A stretch of DNA of 64,000 nucleotides, taken from the NCBI GenBank assembly GCA_019192545.1, contig JAHCMI010000009.1:62001-126000 (forward strand), in the 5' to 3' direction. Of this stretch, positions 27,222 through 36,601 are shown in pieces. Both the position numbers and the translations under genes were made by a program. This DNA is from Rivularia sp. MS3 (GTDB lineage Bacteria > Cyanobacteriota > Cyanobacteriia > Cyanobacteriales > Nostocaceae). Each line of letters begins with the position of its first letter. The first letter of the stretch is position 1. The notes under the pieces were generated by a model. The model searched no databases, was not told where the DNA came from, and was given only the letters and a program-made list of their open reading frames with translations.

Positions 27222-27339
27222 GGTGCGATACGCGAAGCGTCGCCCTTCGGGCTATCGCCAATTTTAAATAACGGATTTGCTTTGAAAGTAGAAAATGTGA
27301 GAGAAAGGGCGTGAAATATCGAATTTTTAAAGCAATCAA

Positions 27340-28455
27340 ATGCTTGCCCACGCCCAAGAGCTAGTCTACACCCTCAAGGAATTGATGCCTACGCAATACC
27401 AGAAAGATAATCTTGAAACAATGCTGGGATTATTTTTAGAAGCACAAGGACATCCATTACCAGAACACTCGAAAACAAAATCTGCTAGTGCTTTGAGTCG
27501 ATTTTTAAATCTTAACTCATGGTCAACACGGAAGATAATTCGTGAAATTCGCACTAAAATATTAGAGGTAGTTTTAAAAGCTTTGTATGAAGAAAGCAGA
27601 GGGCGTAGACCGTTTTTACAAGTAATTGTTGATCTTACTACCCTTGAAAAACGAGGTAAGTTTAAAGATTTTGAGCATTTAATCTCAGTTTATAACGGTA
27701 AAAGAGGATTACACTTAGTAGTACTATATCTGGTTGTTGGAAAGTGGCGAATTCCTTGGAGTTTCAAAGTTTGGAGGGGTAAGGGTACACCTTCACAAGC
27801 ACAATTGGGGCTGAAATTAATTAAAGCTTTACCAAAACTATTGACCAAACACTTTCAGGTGATGATTTTAGCTGATACAGCTTTTGGTAGCATAGATTTT
27901 TTACATGGTATCCGCAAGCTTAAATATCATGCTATCACAGGTCTTTCTATTAGCCGTAAGTTAGTTGATGGAAGAGTTTTAAGGCATTTGCACAAACAAG
28001 GACAACAGGTGCATTTAGTCGGTTTAGATTTTCCTGTTACTGTAGCTTGGTATTATCTCAAACGAGAAAACGGAAGACTCGAAAAAAGATTTGTTTTATC
28101 GACCTTACCTTTAAAAGCTAGCACAATTAAATGGTGGGGAAAACGTAGATGGCAGATTGAGGGGTGGTTTAAAACTGCAAAACATCGTTTTGGTTTACAT
28201 CGTTTTGGTCAAAAAACTTTAATCGGAATGTATCGTTGGCTAATTCTTTCTTTTATTGCTTATTTTATAGTCCATTGGACTTACTTATCAACTCAGTTGC
28301 CATTGCCACCTGATTGGGGCGAAGCTGCTCAAACTGCCCTTGAATCTTTTTTCTGCTCACAAGTTGTGTCTCTTCTTTTACTTAACATTGACCGATTAAT
28401 TCCTCTTGCACGTAGTTGTGGTTTTGACATCCAAATTTTCAGGTGCAAGATGTGA
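27340..28455 (+). CDS. IS4-family DDE transposase
   Basis: Transposase of 371 residues. The DDE triad can be placed at the aspartate of V-D-L-T-T-L, the aspartate of I-L-A-D-T-A-F-G-S, and the glutamate of R-R-W-Q-I-E-G-W-F-K-T-A-K-H, which is the Y/W-x2-E-x-W-F-K signature of IS4-like elements. The frame is intact, so the element may still be active. The N-terminal part (L-K-E-L-M-P-T-Q-Y-Q-K) is a DNA-binding-type helical region. The ORF ends within the right terminal repeat. Confidence 0.88.
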   Translation: MLAHAQELVYTLKELMPTQYQKDNLETMLGLFLEAQGHPLPEHSKTKSASALSRFLNLNSWSTRKIIREIRTKILEVVLKALYEESRGRRPFLQVIVDLTTLEKRGKFKDFEHLISVYNGKRGLHLVVLYLVVGKWRIPWSFKVWRGKGTPSQAQLGLKLIKALPKLLTKHFQVMILADTAFGSIDFLHGIRKLKYHAITGLSISRKLVDGRVLRHLHKQGQQVHLVGLDFPVTVAWYYLKRENGRLEKRFVLSTLPLKASTIKWWGKRRWQIEGWFKTAKHRFGLHRFGQKTLIGMYRWLILSFIAYFIVHWTYLSTQLPLPPDWGEAAQTALESFFCSQVVSLLLLNIDRLIPLARSCGFDIQIFRCKM

Positions 28456-28457
28456 GT

Positions 28458-28704
28458 CTGTGCCCTCTGCGCTCTCTGCGGTTTTTTTCATCCGTTAATA
28501 AACTACCACATTAATTTTGAGGGGTGAAGCGAAGCGCAACCCAACATCCGAGTTGGGTTACACTGCGTTTCACCCACCCTACAAATTCTATTGCTTTACC
28601 CTTGATAACTTATGTGGTGGAGTACTAATAGGGTTTTTCAATAATTCCGGTGTAACCGGAATTGATATAAGGATGAGGGAGTTAACCCCATATTTCAAAG
28701 TTAA
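28458..28704. repeat. intergenic inverted repeat
   Basis: At 28519-28575 GGGTGAAGCG and CAACCCAAC pair with GTTGGGTTA and TTTCACCC, a long imperfect hairpin typical of dispersed cyanobacterial spacer repeats. A TCTCTGCGGTTTTTTT string (near 28480) and an ACCGGAATTGATATAA string (near 28650) are shared with 14640-14700. Confidence 0.5.
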
Positions 28705-30630
28705 TTAAGCAAGAGCAAAATTATCTACACTCAAACTATCAGAATTCAGATTTTGTAAAATCGCTATATCCGAACCATCAAAAGCGATTAGAGTATTTTG
28801 ACCGTTTTGGGTAATATCAATATCTTCAAACCCAACACCTAAACCAGAAATATCAATTAAATCATCATCAACCTTGAAATCAACGATTTTATCCGTACCT
28901 TCATTTAGTTTCAGCACAAATACATCCTTACCAACGCCACCATTGAGACTATCATCACCCAAACCACCTGTTAGAGTATCATTACCAGCATCACCCCAAA
29001 TTTGGTCATTGCCAGCGTCACCGAAAATCATATCGTTACCAGCTTTACAACCAATGCGATCGCTACCCATTCCACCATAAATAGTGTCATTTCCTCCAAT
29101 ACTTCCACCACTTGAACGATTATTTAAATCCCCTCTTAAAACATCATCACCACCTTGTCCAAAAATTAAATCATCACCCAATCCCCCAGCTAAGGTATCG
29201 TTTCTATCTTCACCAGCAAGAGTATTATCTGCTTTATTCCCTACCATGACATCGTTTTCTTCTTTAACTACATCGCCATAACGCAAAAAATTAAGCAAAT
29301 CATTGAATTCGTCTTGATTCGATGGGTTATCAATCAACTCAAAAAACTTTTCTTCGTTTACAGCCTCATAATTAAACTCTGCAAGTGTATTTTCATTAGT
29401 AGCTAAAGCAATTAAATCAGCTTTGTTATCAATTCCATCAATCGCATCAATCAAACCATCAACAAAATTGCTGTCAAAAGAATTAAATAATGCTTCCGGA
29501 GTTATATTATTTGTTTCACCGAATAGAGTTTTACTAACAGCAGAGAATATAGAATCGGTAGGCAATATAACAGCTTGAGAATCTATCTGATTTACGAAAA
29601 CAGTAATGGTTGTATCGCTTTCGGGGAAATATCGCATTTTACTGATATAGCCAAAGGTTCCGCCATCGTGCCCCCAATTTTCTCCCCAAGGGGTTGGTTC
29701 TTCGTATACACCATTACCATATTGACTACCTACTTCTACTTCCCCTTCGTCAATACTTGACCATGAAAGCATGTTATTAATACTTTCAGGTTTTAATAAT
29801 TTGCCGCTAAATAACGCATCGCTAAAACGAGCTACATCTTTGCTATTGGAAACAATTCCACCATCACTTAAGGTTGAAGCAAGAGAAGAAAAGCTATCCC
29901 TAGTATCTTCATAAATACCATCTGCACCCAAACTTCCATCTTCCCCAATCAAATCTCCGTAACCCCTAACGAATCTTTCATCTGGGATGTCGTCTCCAAC
30001 AAAATAAGTGTTGTCTAATCCCAGAGGTTCTAAAATTAAACGATTCACTTCATCTTGATAAGAATTACCTGTAGCAGCTTCAATCAACATTCCTAACAAA
30101 AGGTAATTAGTATTGGAATAGAAGAAAGATTCTCCAGGTGCGAAATAAGCATCTTCTCCCGAAACATAATTTTCCAGAATCGCTTCGCGACTTCTATCGA
30201 TATCTGCACCGTTAAACACTGCTAATTCATCTATGGCGAATTGAGGGTTACTTGTATAGCTGAAAATACCGCTAGTATGATTCAATAATTGCTCAACGGT
30301 AATTTCTTTAGCATTGGAGATATTCGCGATAGTAGAATCTGGCAGCCATTTATCTAAAGTATCTTGCAAACTAAGCTTTTGTGCTTCCACTAATTTAAAG
30401 ATAGTTGCACCCGTAAATGTTTTACTGACACTACCTATCTTAAATAAATCATCTGGATTCATAGATTTCTCAGTCTCCAAATTAGAAACCCCACTCGCAC
30501 CGTACCAAGTTCCTTCAGGGCTGATAATACCAACAGTGACACCAGGTATTTCCATAGTTTGTACTGCTGAATCGATAGTTGCTTGTAACTGTTGAGCTAA
30601 ATCGGAAGAAATATTGTTATTCATGTTCAT
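28705..30630 (-). CDS. secreted beta-lactamase-fold serine hydrolase with RTX repeats
   Basis: Protein of about 641 residues from the ATG at 30630 (an AAGGA lies just upstream; the frame is open back to 30660). Residues ~10-360 form a class C beta-lactamase/DD-peptidase/esterase fold: S-V-S-K supplies the SxxK nucleophile motif, Y-S-N the YxN motif, and G-H-D-G-G the HxG motif. Such enzymes are more often esterases or D-aminopeptidases than antibiotic-hydrolysing enzymes. From ~465 there are classical RTX nonapeptides (G-G-L-G-D-D-L-I-F, G-D-A-G-N-D-Q-I-W) and a serralysin-like end (I-V-D-F-K-V-D-D-D-L-I-D-I-S). No signal peptide; type I secretion expected. It is the only large minus-strand gene in the island. 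Confidence 0.87.
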   Translation of the reverse strand: MNMNNNISSDLAQQLQATIDSAVQTMEIPGVTVGIISPEGTWYGASGVSNLETEKSMNPDDLFKIGSVSKTFTGATIFKLVEAQKLSLQDTLDKWLPDSTIANISNAKEITVEQLLNHTSGIFSYTSNPQFAIDELAVFNGADIDRSREAILENYVSGEDAYFAPGESFFYSNTNYLLLGMLIEAATGNSYQDEVNRLILEPLGLDNTYFVGDDIPDERFVRGYGDLIGEDGSLGADGIYEDTRDSFSSLASTLSDGGIVSNSKDVARFSDALFSGKLLKPESINNMLSWSSIDEGEVEVGSQYGNGVYEEPTPWGENWGHDGGTFGYISKMRYFPESDTTITVFVNQIDSQAVILPTDSIFSAVSKTLFGETNNITPEALFNSFDSNFVDGLIDAIDGIDNKADLIALATNENTLAEFNYEAVNEEKFFELIDNPSNQDEFNDLLNFLRYGDVVKEENDVMVGNKADNTLAGEDRNDTLAGGLGDDLIFGQGGDDVLRGDLNNRSSGGSIGGNDTIYGGMGSDRIGCKAGNDMIFGDAGNDQIWGDAGNDTLTGGLGDDSLNGGVGKDVFVLKLNEGTDKIVDFKVDDDLIDISGLGVGFEDIDITQNGQNTLIAFDGSDIAILQNLNSDSLSVDNFALA

Positions 30631-30663
30631 AAATTCCTTGTACAAAAATGATGTAGACATGTT

Positions 30664-30909
30664 TTATGGAAACAGCATCGTTGCTTTCACTTTCAAGCCT
30701 TTTTCATCCGAAGTCACAAAAGTATATACAACAGTATCATCGCTAGGAATACAAGCAGGCAAATGTATACTTAAACCAGACGGTAGTTCCAAAGCGATGT
30801 CATTGATTAAAGGCTTAAATATATTTGCGAGTTCTCCATGTACCGAGGCAATGTCAGTAAAAAAGTTGGCAGACAATACCCAAATACTTGCAAATAAATT
30901 AGTCTTCAT
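30664..30909 (-). CDS. small hypothetical protein, possibly truncated
   Basis: An 81-residue frame just upstream of the hydrolase gene on the same strand. The middle (A-L-E-L-P-S-G-L-S-I-H-L-P-A) followed by V-V-Y-T-F-V-T-S-D-E-K-G-L reads like a folded domain rather than a shadow, but it stops abruptly and I cannot name it. An opposing plus-strand frame overlaps it. It may be a gene remnant. Confidence 0.3.
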   Translation of the reverse strand: MKTNLFASIWVLSANFFTDIASVHGELANIFKPLINDIALELPSGLSIHLPACIPSDDTVVYTFVTSDEKGLKVKATMLFP

Positions 30910-31287
30910 TTTCCTCTGATTCTTCTTATCTAATAAGACTCTTTAGTAAGTTAACTTTAGATATTCATGTTTCAATATTGTCTATGGTCATACATATTTA
31001 TGACTAAAGTCACCATAGGTTATTTACTTTATCTATATCTCAAATAATTAATCTTGAAGCGGATGAATAAATATTTACTAAAGAATAAATACAGATAACA
31101 AATGAAAGAAATATAATATCCCCTGAATCTCTTACCCAAACTTAGGTTAATAAAAGTCTGCGAATTCAACCTACCTTCGATGGCTTTGTGTCAACAACCC
31201 CACTGCCGGGAACAAAGCAAATAACCACTGTCTCGTAAATCAAAATTTTCATTATGCAGCAGTTGAAAAACAAATTAAATTCATATT

Positions 31288-31317
31288 TTTAAACTGTATT
31301 TAATATTTATTTAACTA
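31288..31317 (+). promoter_or_regulatory. PHO-box candidate upstream of alkaline phosphatase 2
   Basis: TTTAAACT (31288), TTTAATAT (31299) and TTTAACTA (31310) are spaced exactly 11 bp apart, about 125-150 bp before the start codon. The match to consensus is weaker than at 20404, but the period is the same. The rest of the gap 30910-31439 is AT-rich without a recognised gene. Confidence 0.45.
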
Positions 31318-31439
31318 GGTAATGAAACACTTATTAACAGTTGAATCAGTATTTATTCGGAGAAAAGTATTCTGAATAACTAGCGACTGCTTTTATTTTC
31401 AAGCCGGATATAAATACTTAAATAGGGGAATTATCACCA

Positions 31440-33851
31440 ATGGCTAAGAACGTCATTATCATGATTGGGGACGGTATGGGCTGGGAAATGGCTCGTGCTG
31501 CTGCAATTCAACAGCAAATTAATGATGGTGCAGAAGGTAACACTTTAAGCGATTTCTATACTGAAGGTACTGGAACTGGTTTAAGCTTCCAGGAGTTAGA
31601 TGGTTATGCAATTGCGACTACCAGCGGAACCTATATCGATGGAAGTAAAAGCAATTCTGCATTAAAAGGTAATACTCTTACACGTGAAACTGGTGTTGCA
31701 GTTGTTCGTGAAGGATTTGAACCAGAAAATCTGCCCGGTGAAAATGCCGACGGAGAATTCGATCCAGCACAAGTACTTGGGTTTTTCCCGGAAGAACGCG
31801 AAGGTAGCATTGCGCCTATTTTAGGCGAATTCGACCCCGGTTTCGATGAAAGTCCAGTATTTGCAACAAATGCAGATGGAGAACTAGTTCAAGTCGGCGG
31901 ATTCCTTAATGCTTATGACCTTGACAAAGGACGTGATGTACCTTGGGAAGAAGATGAAGATCCAGACTATCCCAAAAACCTTTTCCCTGACTCTGCCAAT
32001 ACTGCCTCTACTTTATATTCTGGAGTTAAAACCTACTCTGGTGCAATCGGTGTTGATATCTACGAAGATGATATTCAGACCATTGGAGAAGTAGCTAGAG
32101 AACAAGGGAAATCCTTTGGTGTTGTTAGTTCAGTTCCTTTCAACCATGCTACTCCCGGTTCTGCGATTGGTCACGTCTCTCAGCGTAATAAGCTAACTGC
32201 AACTTCCAGAGTCGAAAACTTTGAAGTCGTATTGGATGAAAACGGCGTACCCCTTCACGAAGAACACGGTGATGGTTCTCATGAGGGCGAACCCGTATTT
32301 GAACTTGATGAAAATGGTAATCCGATTCCCGTTAAAGACGACAACATCCTTTTCCAAATCCTCGAAGAAACTCAGCCAGAAGTAGTTCTAGCTGGCGGAC
32401 ATCCCGATGGTCGTGGTGATGAGCGCTACATGGATTCGGAAACTTTAGAAAAGCTACGTAATGGTGAAACTGTTTACACTTTCACTGAAAGAGGTGAAAA
32501 TGCTGCACAAGTTTTAGCAGATACCGCAGCAGAAATTGACGTTGATGCAGGGGAAAAATTATTCGGTCTTTATGGTGCTAGAGGACAAGGTGGAAACCTT
32601 CCTTGGAGTACTGCAAATCGTGATTATAGCAACACAGGTTTAAGTAGTCGTTTGGATGCAGTACGTCCTTTGAAAGAAGAGGAAACTGGCGAAGATTTTA
32701 TTGATTCTGAAGTCGATGCAAACCCCACTTTAGCAGAATTGACATCTGCTGCTTTAGATGTACTCGGAGACGACGAAGATGGTTTCTGGGTTTCAATCGA
32801 AGGTGGTGATATTGACTGGGCTGCTCATGACAACAACCTAGACAATATGATTGGTGCAACTTTGGATTTTGCTGATTCAGTAGAAGTTGTACAAGATTGG
32901 ATTGCAGAGAATGGTGGTTATGAAGAAAATTTACTTATAGTCACTGCCGATCACGACCACTATTTAACGCTCAACGAAAACTTCCCCGAATTGCTCCGCG
33001 AAATGGGTGCAGAAGCTCTCACCACTTCAGTTGACGAAAATGGTAACGTTTTAGCTACTGAAGTTGATAATAATGGTGTAGCTTTAGAAGAACCCCGAAA
33101 AGTTGATAATCTTGATCCAGATGCATCAGGACATTATTGGGGCAGCGATCCAGAAGTTAAAGTGGGCTGGTCGCATCATACTACAATTCCCGTTCCTGTC
33201 TATTATCAAGGTGCAGGTAGCGAGTATTTAGACAATGCTATAGGTGAAGGTTTCGAGCAGTATGGTTTTGACGTACCTGGAGTCGATGGCTTAATCGACC
33301 AAGTTCACATTGCACAAGCTCAGTTTGCTGGTTTTGCATTCGATGTTCCAGTCACAGAAGCAGAAGAAAACGAAGGATTTAAAGATAACTATCTTGACTG
33401 GAGTGGTTTCAATGGTGATGTAGAAGTAACATACACTATCAGCAGAGAAGCTGATTTCGATAATAACGTTTACTTCTATTCTGTTGATGATATGACAGGT
33501 GCTATTGCTGGAGTAGAAGCTGGAACTGACGATTATTTAGAAGCTGTACTAGGTAATATCATTACTCCTGCATTATCAACTACCGATGATAATCAAGAAA
33601 CTGGAAAGTTAGTTAATATGGAAGCCGGTAGCATTATCGGTACAATGATTATTGCTGACGGTACCTTAGAAGATGCACAAAACGATGATGCAAGTGTTTA
33701 CTTCTCATTTGGTAGCAGCAATGATGGTTTTGACCATATTAGACTTAAAGAAGGTACAAACAACGTACTAGAGTATGAAGACTTACCTAGCGGTGGTGAT
33801 GCGGACTTTGATGACTTGAAAATTGAATTTACTGGTTTTAAAAGCATGTAA
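31440..33851 (+). CDS. secreted alkaline phosphatase with DUF4114 C-terminus
   Basis: PhoA-type alkaline phosphatase of 803 residues, a close paralogue of the 24299 product over residues 1-~640, with every catalytic motif kept (G-D-G-M-G, P-D-S-A-N-T-A, E-G-G-D-I-D-W-A-A-H, T-A-D-H-D-H, W-S-H-H-T-T). Similarity ends after V-H-I-A-Q-A-Q-F-A; instead of the RTX-like module it has a DUF4114 domain (about 655-803) ending G-G-D-A-D-F-D-D-L-K-I. DUF4114 also terminates the proteins at 36602 and 46352, and its D-rich loop suggests calcium binding. No signal peptide; type I secretion inferred. A PHO-like array is upstream. Confidence 0.92.
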   Translation: MAKNVIIMIGDGMGWEMARAAAIQQQINDGAEGNTLSDFYTEGTGTGLSFQELDGYAIATTSGTYIDGSKSNSALKGNTLTRETGVAVVREGFEPENLPGENADGEFDPAQVLGFFPEEREGSIAPILGEFDPGFDESPVFATNADGELVQVGGFLNAYDLDKGRDVPWEEDEDPDYPKNLFPDSANTASTLYSGVKTYSGAIGVDIYEDDIQTIGEVAREQGKSFGVVSSVPFNHATPGSAIGHVSQRNKLTATSRVENFEVVLDENGVPLHEEHGDGSHEGEPVFELDENGNPIPVKDDNILFQILEETQPEVVLAGGHPDGRGDERYMDSETLEKLRNGETVYTFTERGENAAQVLADTAAEIDVDAGEKLFGLYGARGQGGNLPWSTANRDYSNTGLSSRLDAVRPLKEEETGEDFIDSEVDANPTLAELTSAALDVLGDDEDGFWVSIEGGDIDWAAHDNNLDNMIGATLDFADSVEVVQDWIAENGGYEENLLIVTADHDHYLTLNENFPELLREMGAEALTTSVDENGNVLATEVDNNGVALEEPRKVDNLDPDASGHYWGSDPEVKVGWSHHTTIPVPVYYQGAGSEYLDNAIGEGFEQYGFDVPGVDGLIDQVHIAQAQFAGFAFDVPVTEAEENEGFKDNYLDWSGFNGDVEVTYTISREADFDNNVYFYSVDDMTGAIAGVEAGTDDYLEAVLGNIITPALSTTDDNQETGKLVNMEAGSIIGTMIIADGTLEDAQNDDASVYFSFGSSNDGFDHIRLKEGTNNVLEYEDLPSGGDADFDDLKIEFTGFKSM

Positions 33852-34473
33852 TTCAATGCAGGAACGCCGGTTTATTTGAAATTACCTAAATTTTCATATA
33901 CTCGGTTTCTTAGTAATTGTCCGGGTGTAGATTCTTTTCCCCCTTTATTAAGGCAAAAAGGGGGCGTAGATTTTCTTCCCCCTTTATTGCCGTGCTGTTG
34001 CTGTGACGGGAACCCATTAAAATTTTTTCGCTCTTATAATTTTCAATGGCAACCCTGTAACACTTCGATGAATTTTTGACGTAGCAATAAAGTTTATAGT
34101 GTCACGCACTAGCCAATTATCATGACATATGACAGTTGCGGTCATTCCTAAAAATATATGAAATATACCAATAGTGTGACAGGTTTACCGTTTAAGAAGA
34201 TACAAAAATATCTAAAAAAATATTAATAAGTATTGTCGATTACCGATTTATAGCTTTAATTGAGTTTAATTAAAGACTTTGCTCCGACTATTTCTGTTCG
34301 TTGCTTTTTTTAAGTTAGGACTTACGCAATTGTCATAATATCTGGTTGGTGCGTGACACTGAATACCTGAAAACTACGTTCAAAGTTAATCAAAGTGTCA
34401 CAGCACCCTACGAGGAAATGTGCCGGTTGCGGCCATTCCTATAAGTAAAGATACACAAATATGCATCGTCAAT
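33852..34473. repeat. intergenic region with GTGTCACGCAC-type and TTGCGG-type repeats
   Basis: Contains GTGTCACGCAC (about 34098) and its complement in TTGGTGCGTGACAC (about 34346), the latter within a segment that is repeated at 61321-61365. Two copies of a GTTGCGGYCATTCCTA string occur near 34130 and 34425, similar to the right arm of the inverted repeat at 48331. Two PHO-like 8-mers, CTTTAATT (34254) and TTTAATTA (34265), are 11 bp apart. Confidence 0.45.
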
Positions 34474-35640
34474 ATGACTAATCAAAATCATCAGAGCATC
34501 ACAAACATTTCCTTCCAAAGCGAAGTAAGTTCTCGAACTGCTTTAAATACCCAATTCACCGACTTCATTACATTCGGTGATAGTCTTGCAGATGTTGGTA
34601 ACTTATATATCACTACTCGCTCGACTAATCCAACTCCACCATCCCCACCTTACGCTGATGGGCGCTTCTCTAACGGTGAATTAGTACCAGAAATAATTGC
34701 CAAAGAATTAGGTTTATCAGCTTCTACTCCTTCCTTAGCTGGTGGAGATAACTATGCATTCGGAACAGCAGAAACTGGTTCTGGCTTTTCTGATGAAGGG
34801 CTACCAAATGTTGGGGAACAAATCAAAGCATACTTAAATATAGATGCACCTGCTAAAGGTGATATTTTCTTTATCACTGCTGGTTCAAATAATTTCTTTC
34901 CCGATATAGATGAAGAAATAATACCGGATAATATCGCAACACCTGCAAGCGTGTTAGAAGGATTAACCGAAAATATTACCACCTTAGCGGATGCGGGAGC
35001 AAAAAATTTCATTATTCCTAATATTGCCTTATTAGGTTCGCTTCCATATGCAAGAAATCAAGGAATTAGCGATGCTTTAAATAATGCATCAACTGAATTT
35101 AATTCTTTACTAGATAGTAAATTAGATGACCTTGAAAATGAATTAGCAATCAACATTATTGAATTAGATGTGAATAGTGAAATTGCTCAAATTCAAGCAA
35201 ACCCCAGCGCTTTTGGCTTAACTAACGTTACCGAAACAGCTTTAAATACAGAAACTTTAAATGTCGTACCTAATCCCAACGAATATTTTTGGTGGGATGA
35301 ATTCCATGCGACAACTGCTGTTTCAAGTTTAGTTGCTCGAGGTGTAATGGACGAGATTCCTAAAAATACAGTGGGATTCTCAGATACTGAAAGTTCTCCT
35401 TATTTCCCTGGGGTTCAAAGTGTATCAATATCATACGATGACTATGAAACTAGTTACTCAATTGCTTACTCTACAGAAAATCTCAGCAATGATACATTTA
35501 ATTTTGGGGCTACAAACGAATACTTGAATGACTTTGCTATCGGTGAAAGCAGCAACATGTTCTGGTTCGCAGATACCGAGCAAAAAAACATATTTGAAGA
35601 GATTGAGAATAGTTTATTTGTTACACAAGGTTACTTCTAA
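34474..35640 (+). CDS. SGNH/GDSL-family esterase
   Basis: Hydrolase of about 388 residues from the ATG at 34474 (the frame is open back to a GTG at 34420, but that stretch overlaps a dispersed repeat). SGNH blocks are clear: F-I-T-F-G-D-S-L (nucleophile S37), a glycine block in A-F-G-T-A, G-S-N-N as block III, and W-W-D-E-F-H-A-T with the D-x-x-H pair. It resembles thermolabile-hemolysin/lecithinase-type GDSL enzymes that release fatty acids from phospholipids. It lacks a signal peptide and its last ~80 residues match neither C-terminal module of the island, so the export route is unclear. Two PHO-like repeats lie upstream. Confidence 0.85.
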   Translation: MTNQNHQSITNISFQSEVSSRTALNTQFTDFITFGDSLADVGNLYITTRSTNPTPPSPPYADGRFSNGELVPEIIAKELGLSASTPSLAGGDNYAFGTAETGSGFSDEGLPNVGEQIKAYLNIDAPAKGDIFFITAGSNNFFPDIDEEIIPDNIATPASVLEGLTENITTLADAGAKNFIIPNIALLGSLPYARNQGISDALNNASTEFNSLLDSKLDDLENELAINIIELDVNSEIAQIQANPSAFGLTNVTETALNTETLNVVPNPNEYFWWDEFHATTAVSSLVARGVMDEIPKNTVGFSDTESSPYFPGVQSVSISYDDYETSYSIAYSTENLSNDTFNFGATNEYLNDFAIGESSNMFWFADTEQKNIFEEIENSLFVTQGYF

Positions 35641-35702
35641 TTCTTAGCTTGGATAATTTACCATTATTTTCATTAATTACGTTGAAATCATTTTCAAGCT
35701 GT

Positions 35703-35851
35703 AAGTAAGTCGGCGTTAAAAAATCAAGGTATGTCCGAAGCGAGTGGAACGAAGTGAAACGAAGCATTCACCGAAGGTGTGGATCATCGCAATAGATTGA
35801 GGGTTGTTTACATTCCGTTACATAGTTCTGTTTATTTGTGCCGACTTACTT
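35703..35851. mobile_element. MITE-like element, copy 2
   Basis: A 149-bp segment bounded by perfect 12-bp inverted repeats, AAGTAAGTCGGC at 35703-35714 and GCCGACTTACTT at 35840-35851. Its right part, read on the minus strand, matches the left part of the element at 8165-8283. No coding capacity, consistent with a non-autonomous element. Confidence 0.65.
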
Positions 35852-35865
35852 ATATATATATAAGG

Positions 35866-35900
35866 AGTATCTAGAAAACTATTTTCTAGATACTTTTTTA
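35866..35900 (+). terminator. intrinsic terminator
   Basis: AGTATCTAGAAAA (35866-35878), loop CTA, TTTTCTAGATACT (35882-35894) followed by six T. A 13-bp perfect stem with U-tract, about 225 bp after the esterase stop codon and immediately after the MITE-like element. Confidence 0.8.
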
Positions 35901-36601
35901 TGTTAACAACAAAAATAAAACACCTTATTTAAATTAATCTTTATCGCTATACAATTACTTCAAAAATATTTCACGAATATTTCATAAACTAAATATAACA
36001 TTTAAGTATTTAACTATACTATTTACCAGTATATTTTTGTCAGTAACGCTACGATTATGATAATTTACGCTAAACTATAATACATTATGATTTTATATTA
36101 GCTTTCAAACAAAACTGCTTTTATATATTGCTAAATAAAAGTAGCGACACCTGCTAGATTATCGCCGTTCAAAAAACTAATATATTCTAAATTCTATAGA
36201 TAATAGCTGATAATTAAAGACTAATAGAGTATATTTACCTAAATAAAAGTAGGATTAGTCAAACCAATCCTACATCAAAAAGCCCTCAGAAAAATTATCT
36301 TATACTGCAAAAACCCCTTACAGTATTGCAATTAATCTATCAGGATTTTAGCTAAACAAATCAAATAAGTATGTTTACTAAAAAACAAATTAGTAATTAA
36401 TTCATAATTGATTCACAATCATCTATTCTTCAAATTTAGTTAATCTTTATGCGATTAAAAATTCAGAATTTCATGATTCTAAAGTCTCACGCTTTGCTCC
36501 ACCTTGCTTGATGCGGCAATAAAAAATAAATGAAAACTGGGTGCCAACATCTACTGACTTCAATTGTGTTCCGCTACATATTCTTTTATTGAACAGTAAA
36601 A
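35901..36601. other. AT-rich intergenic region
   Basis: About 700 bp with no supported gene or clear repeat beyond A/T runs; presumably the promoter region of the CAP-domain protein gene. Confidence 0.4.

Larger units (their letters stand above)
27034..28457 (+). mobile_element. IS4-type insertion sequence
   Basis: A 1424-bp element defined by imperfect 17-bp terminal inverted repeats, ACTTACATCTTGCATCT at 27034-27050 and the complement of ACTCACATCTTGCACCT at 28441-28457 (15 of 17 match). It encloses one DDE transposase gene whose stop codon lies in the right repeat. No clear target-site duplication is seen, so the exact ends or age are uncertain. Confidence 0.65.

Noticed and set aside
28705-30630. 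Reading the serine hydrolase as an antibiotic-resistance beta-lactamase
   Set aside because: The SxxK/YxN/HxG motifs are shared by esterases and peptidases; the RTX tail and context favour a secreted general hydrolase.
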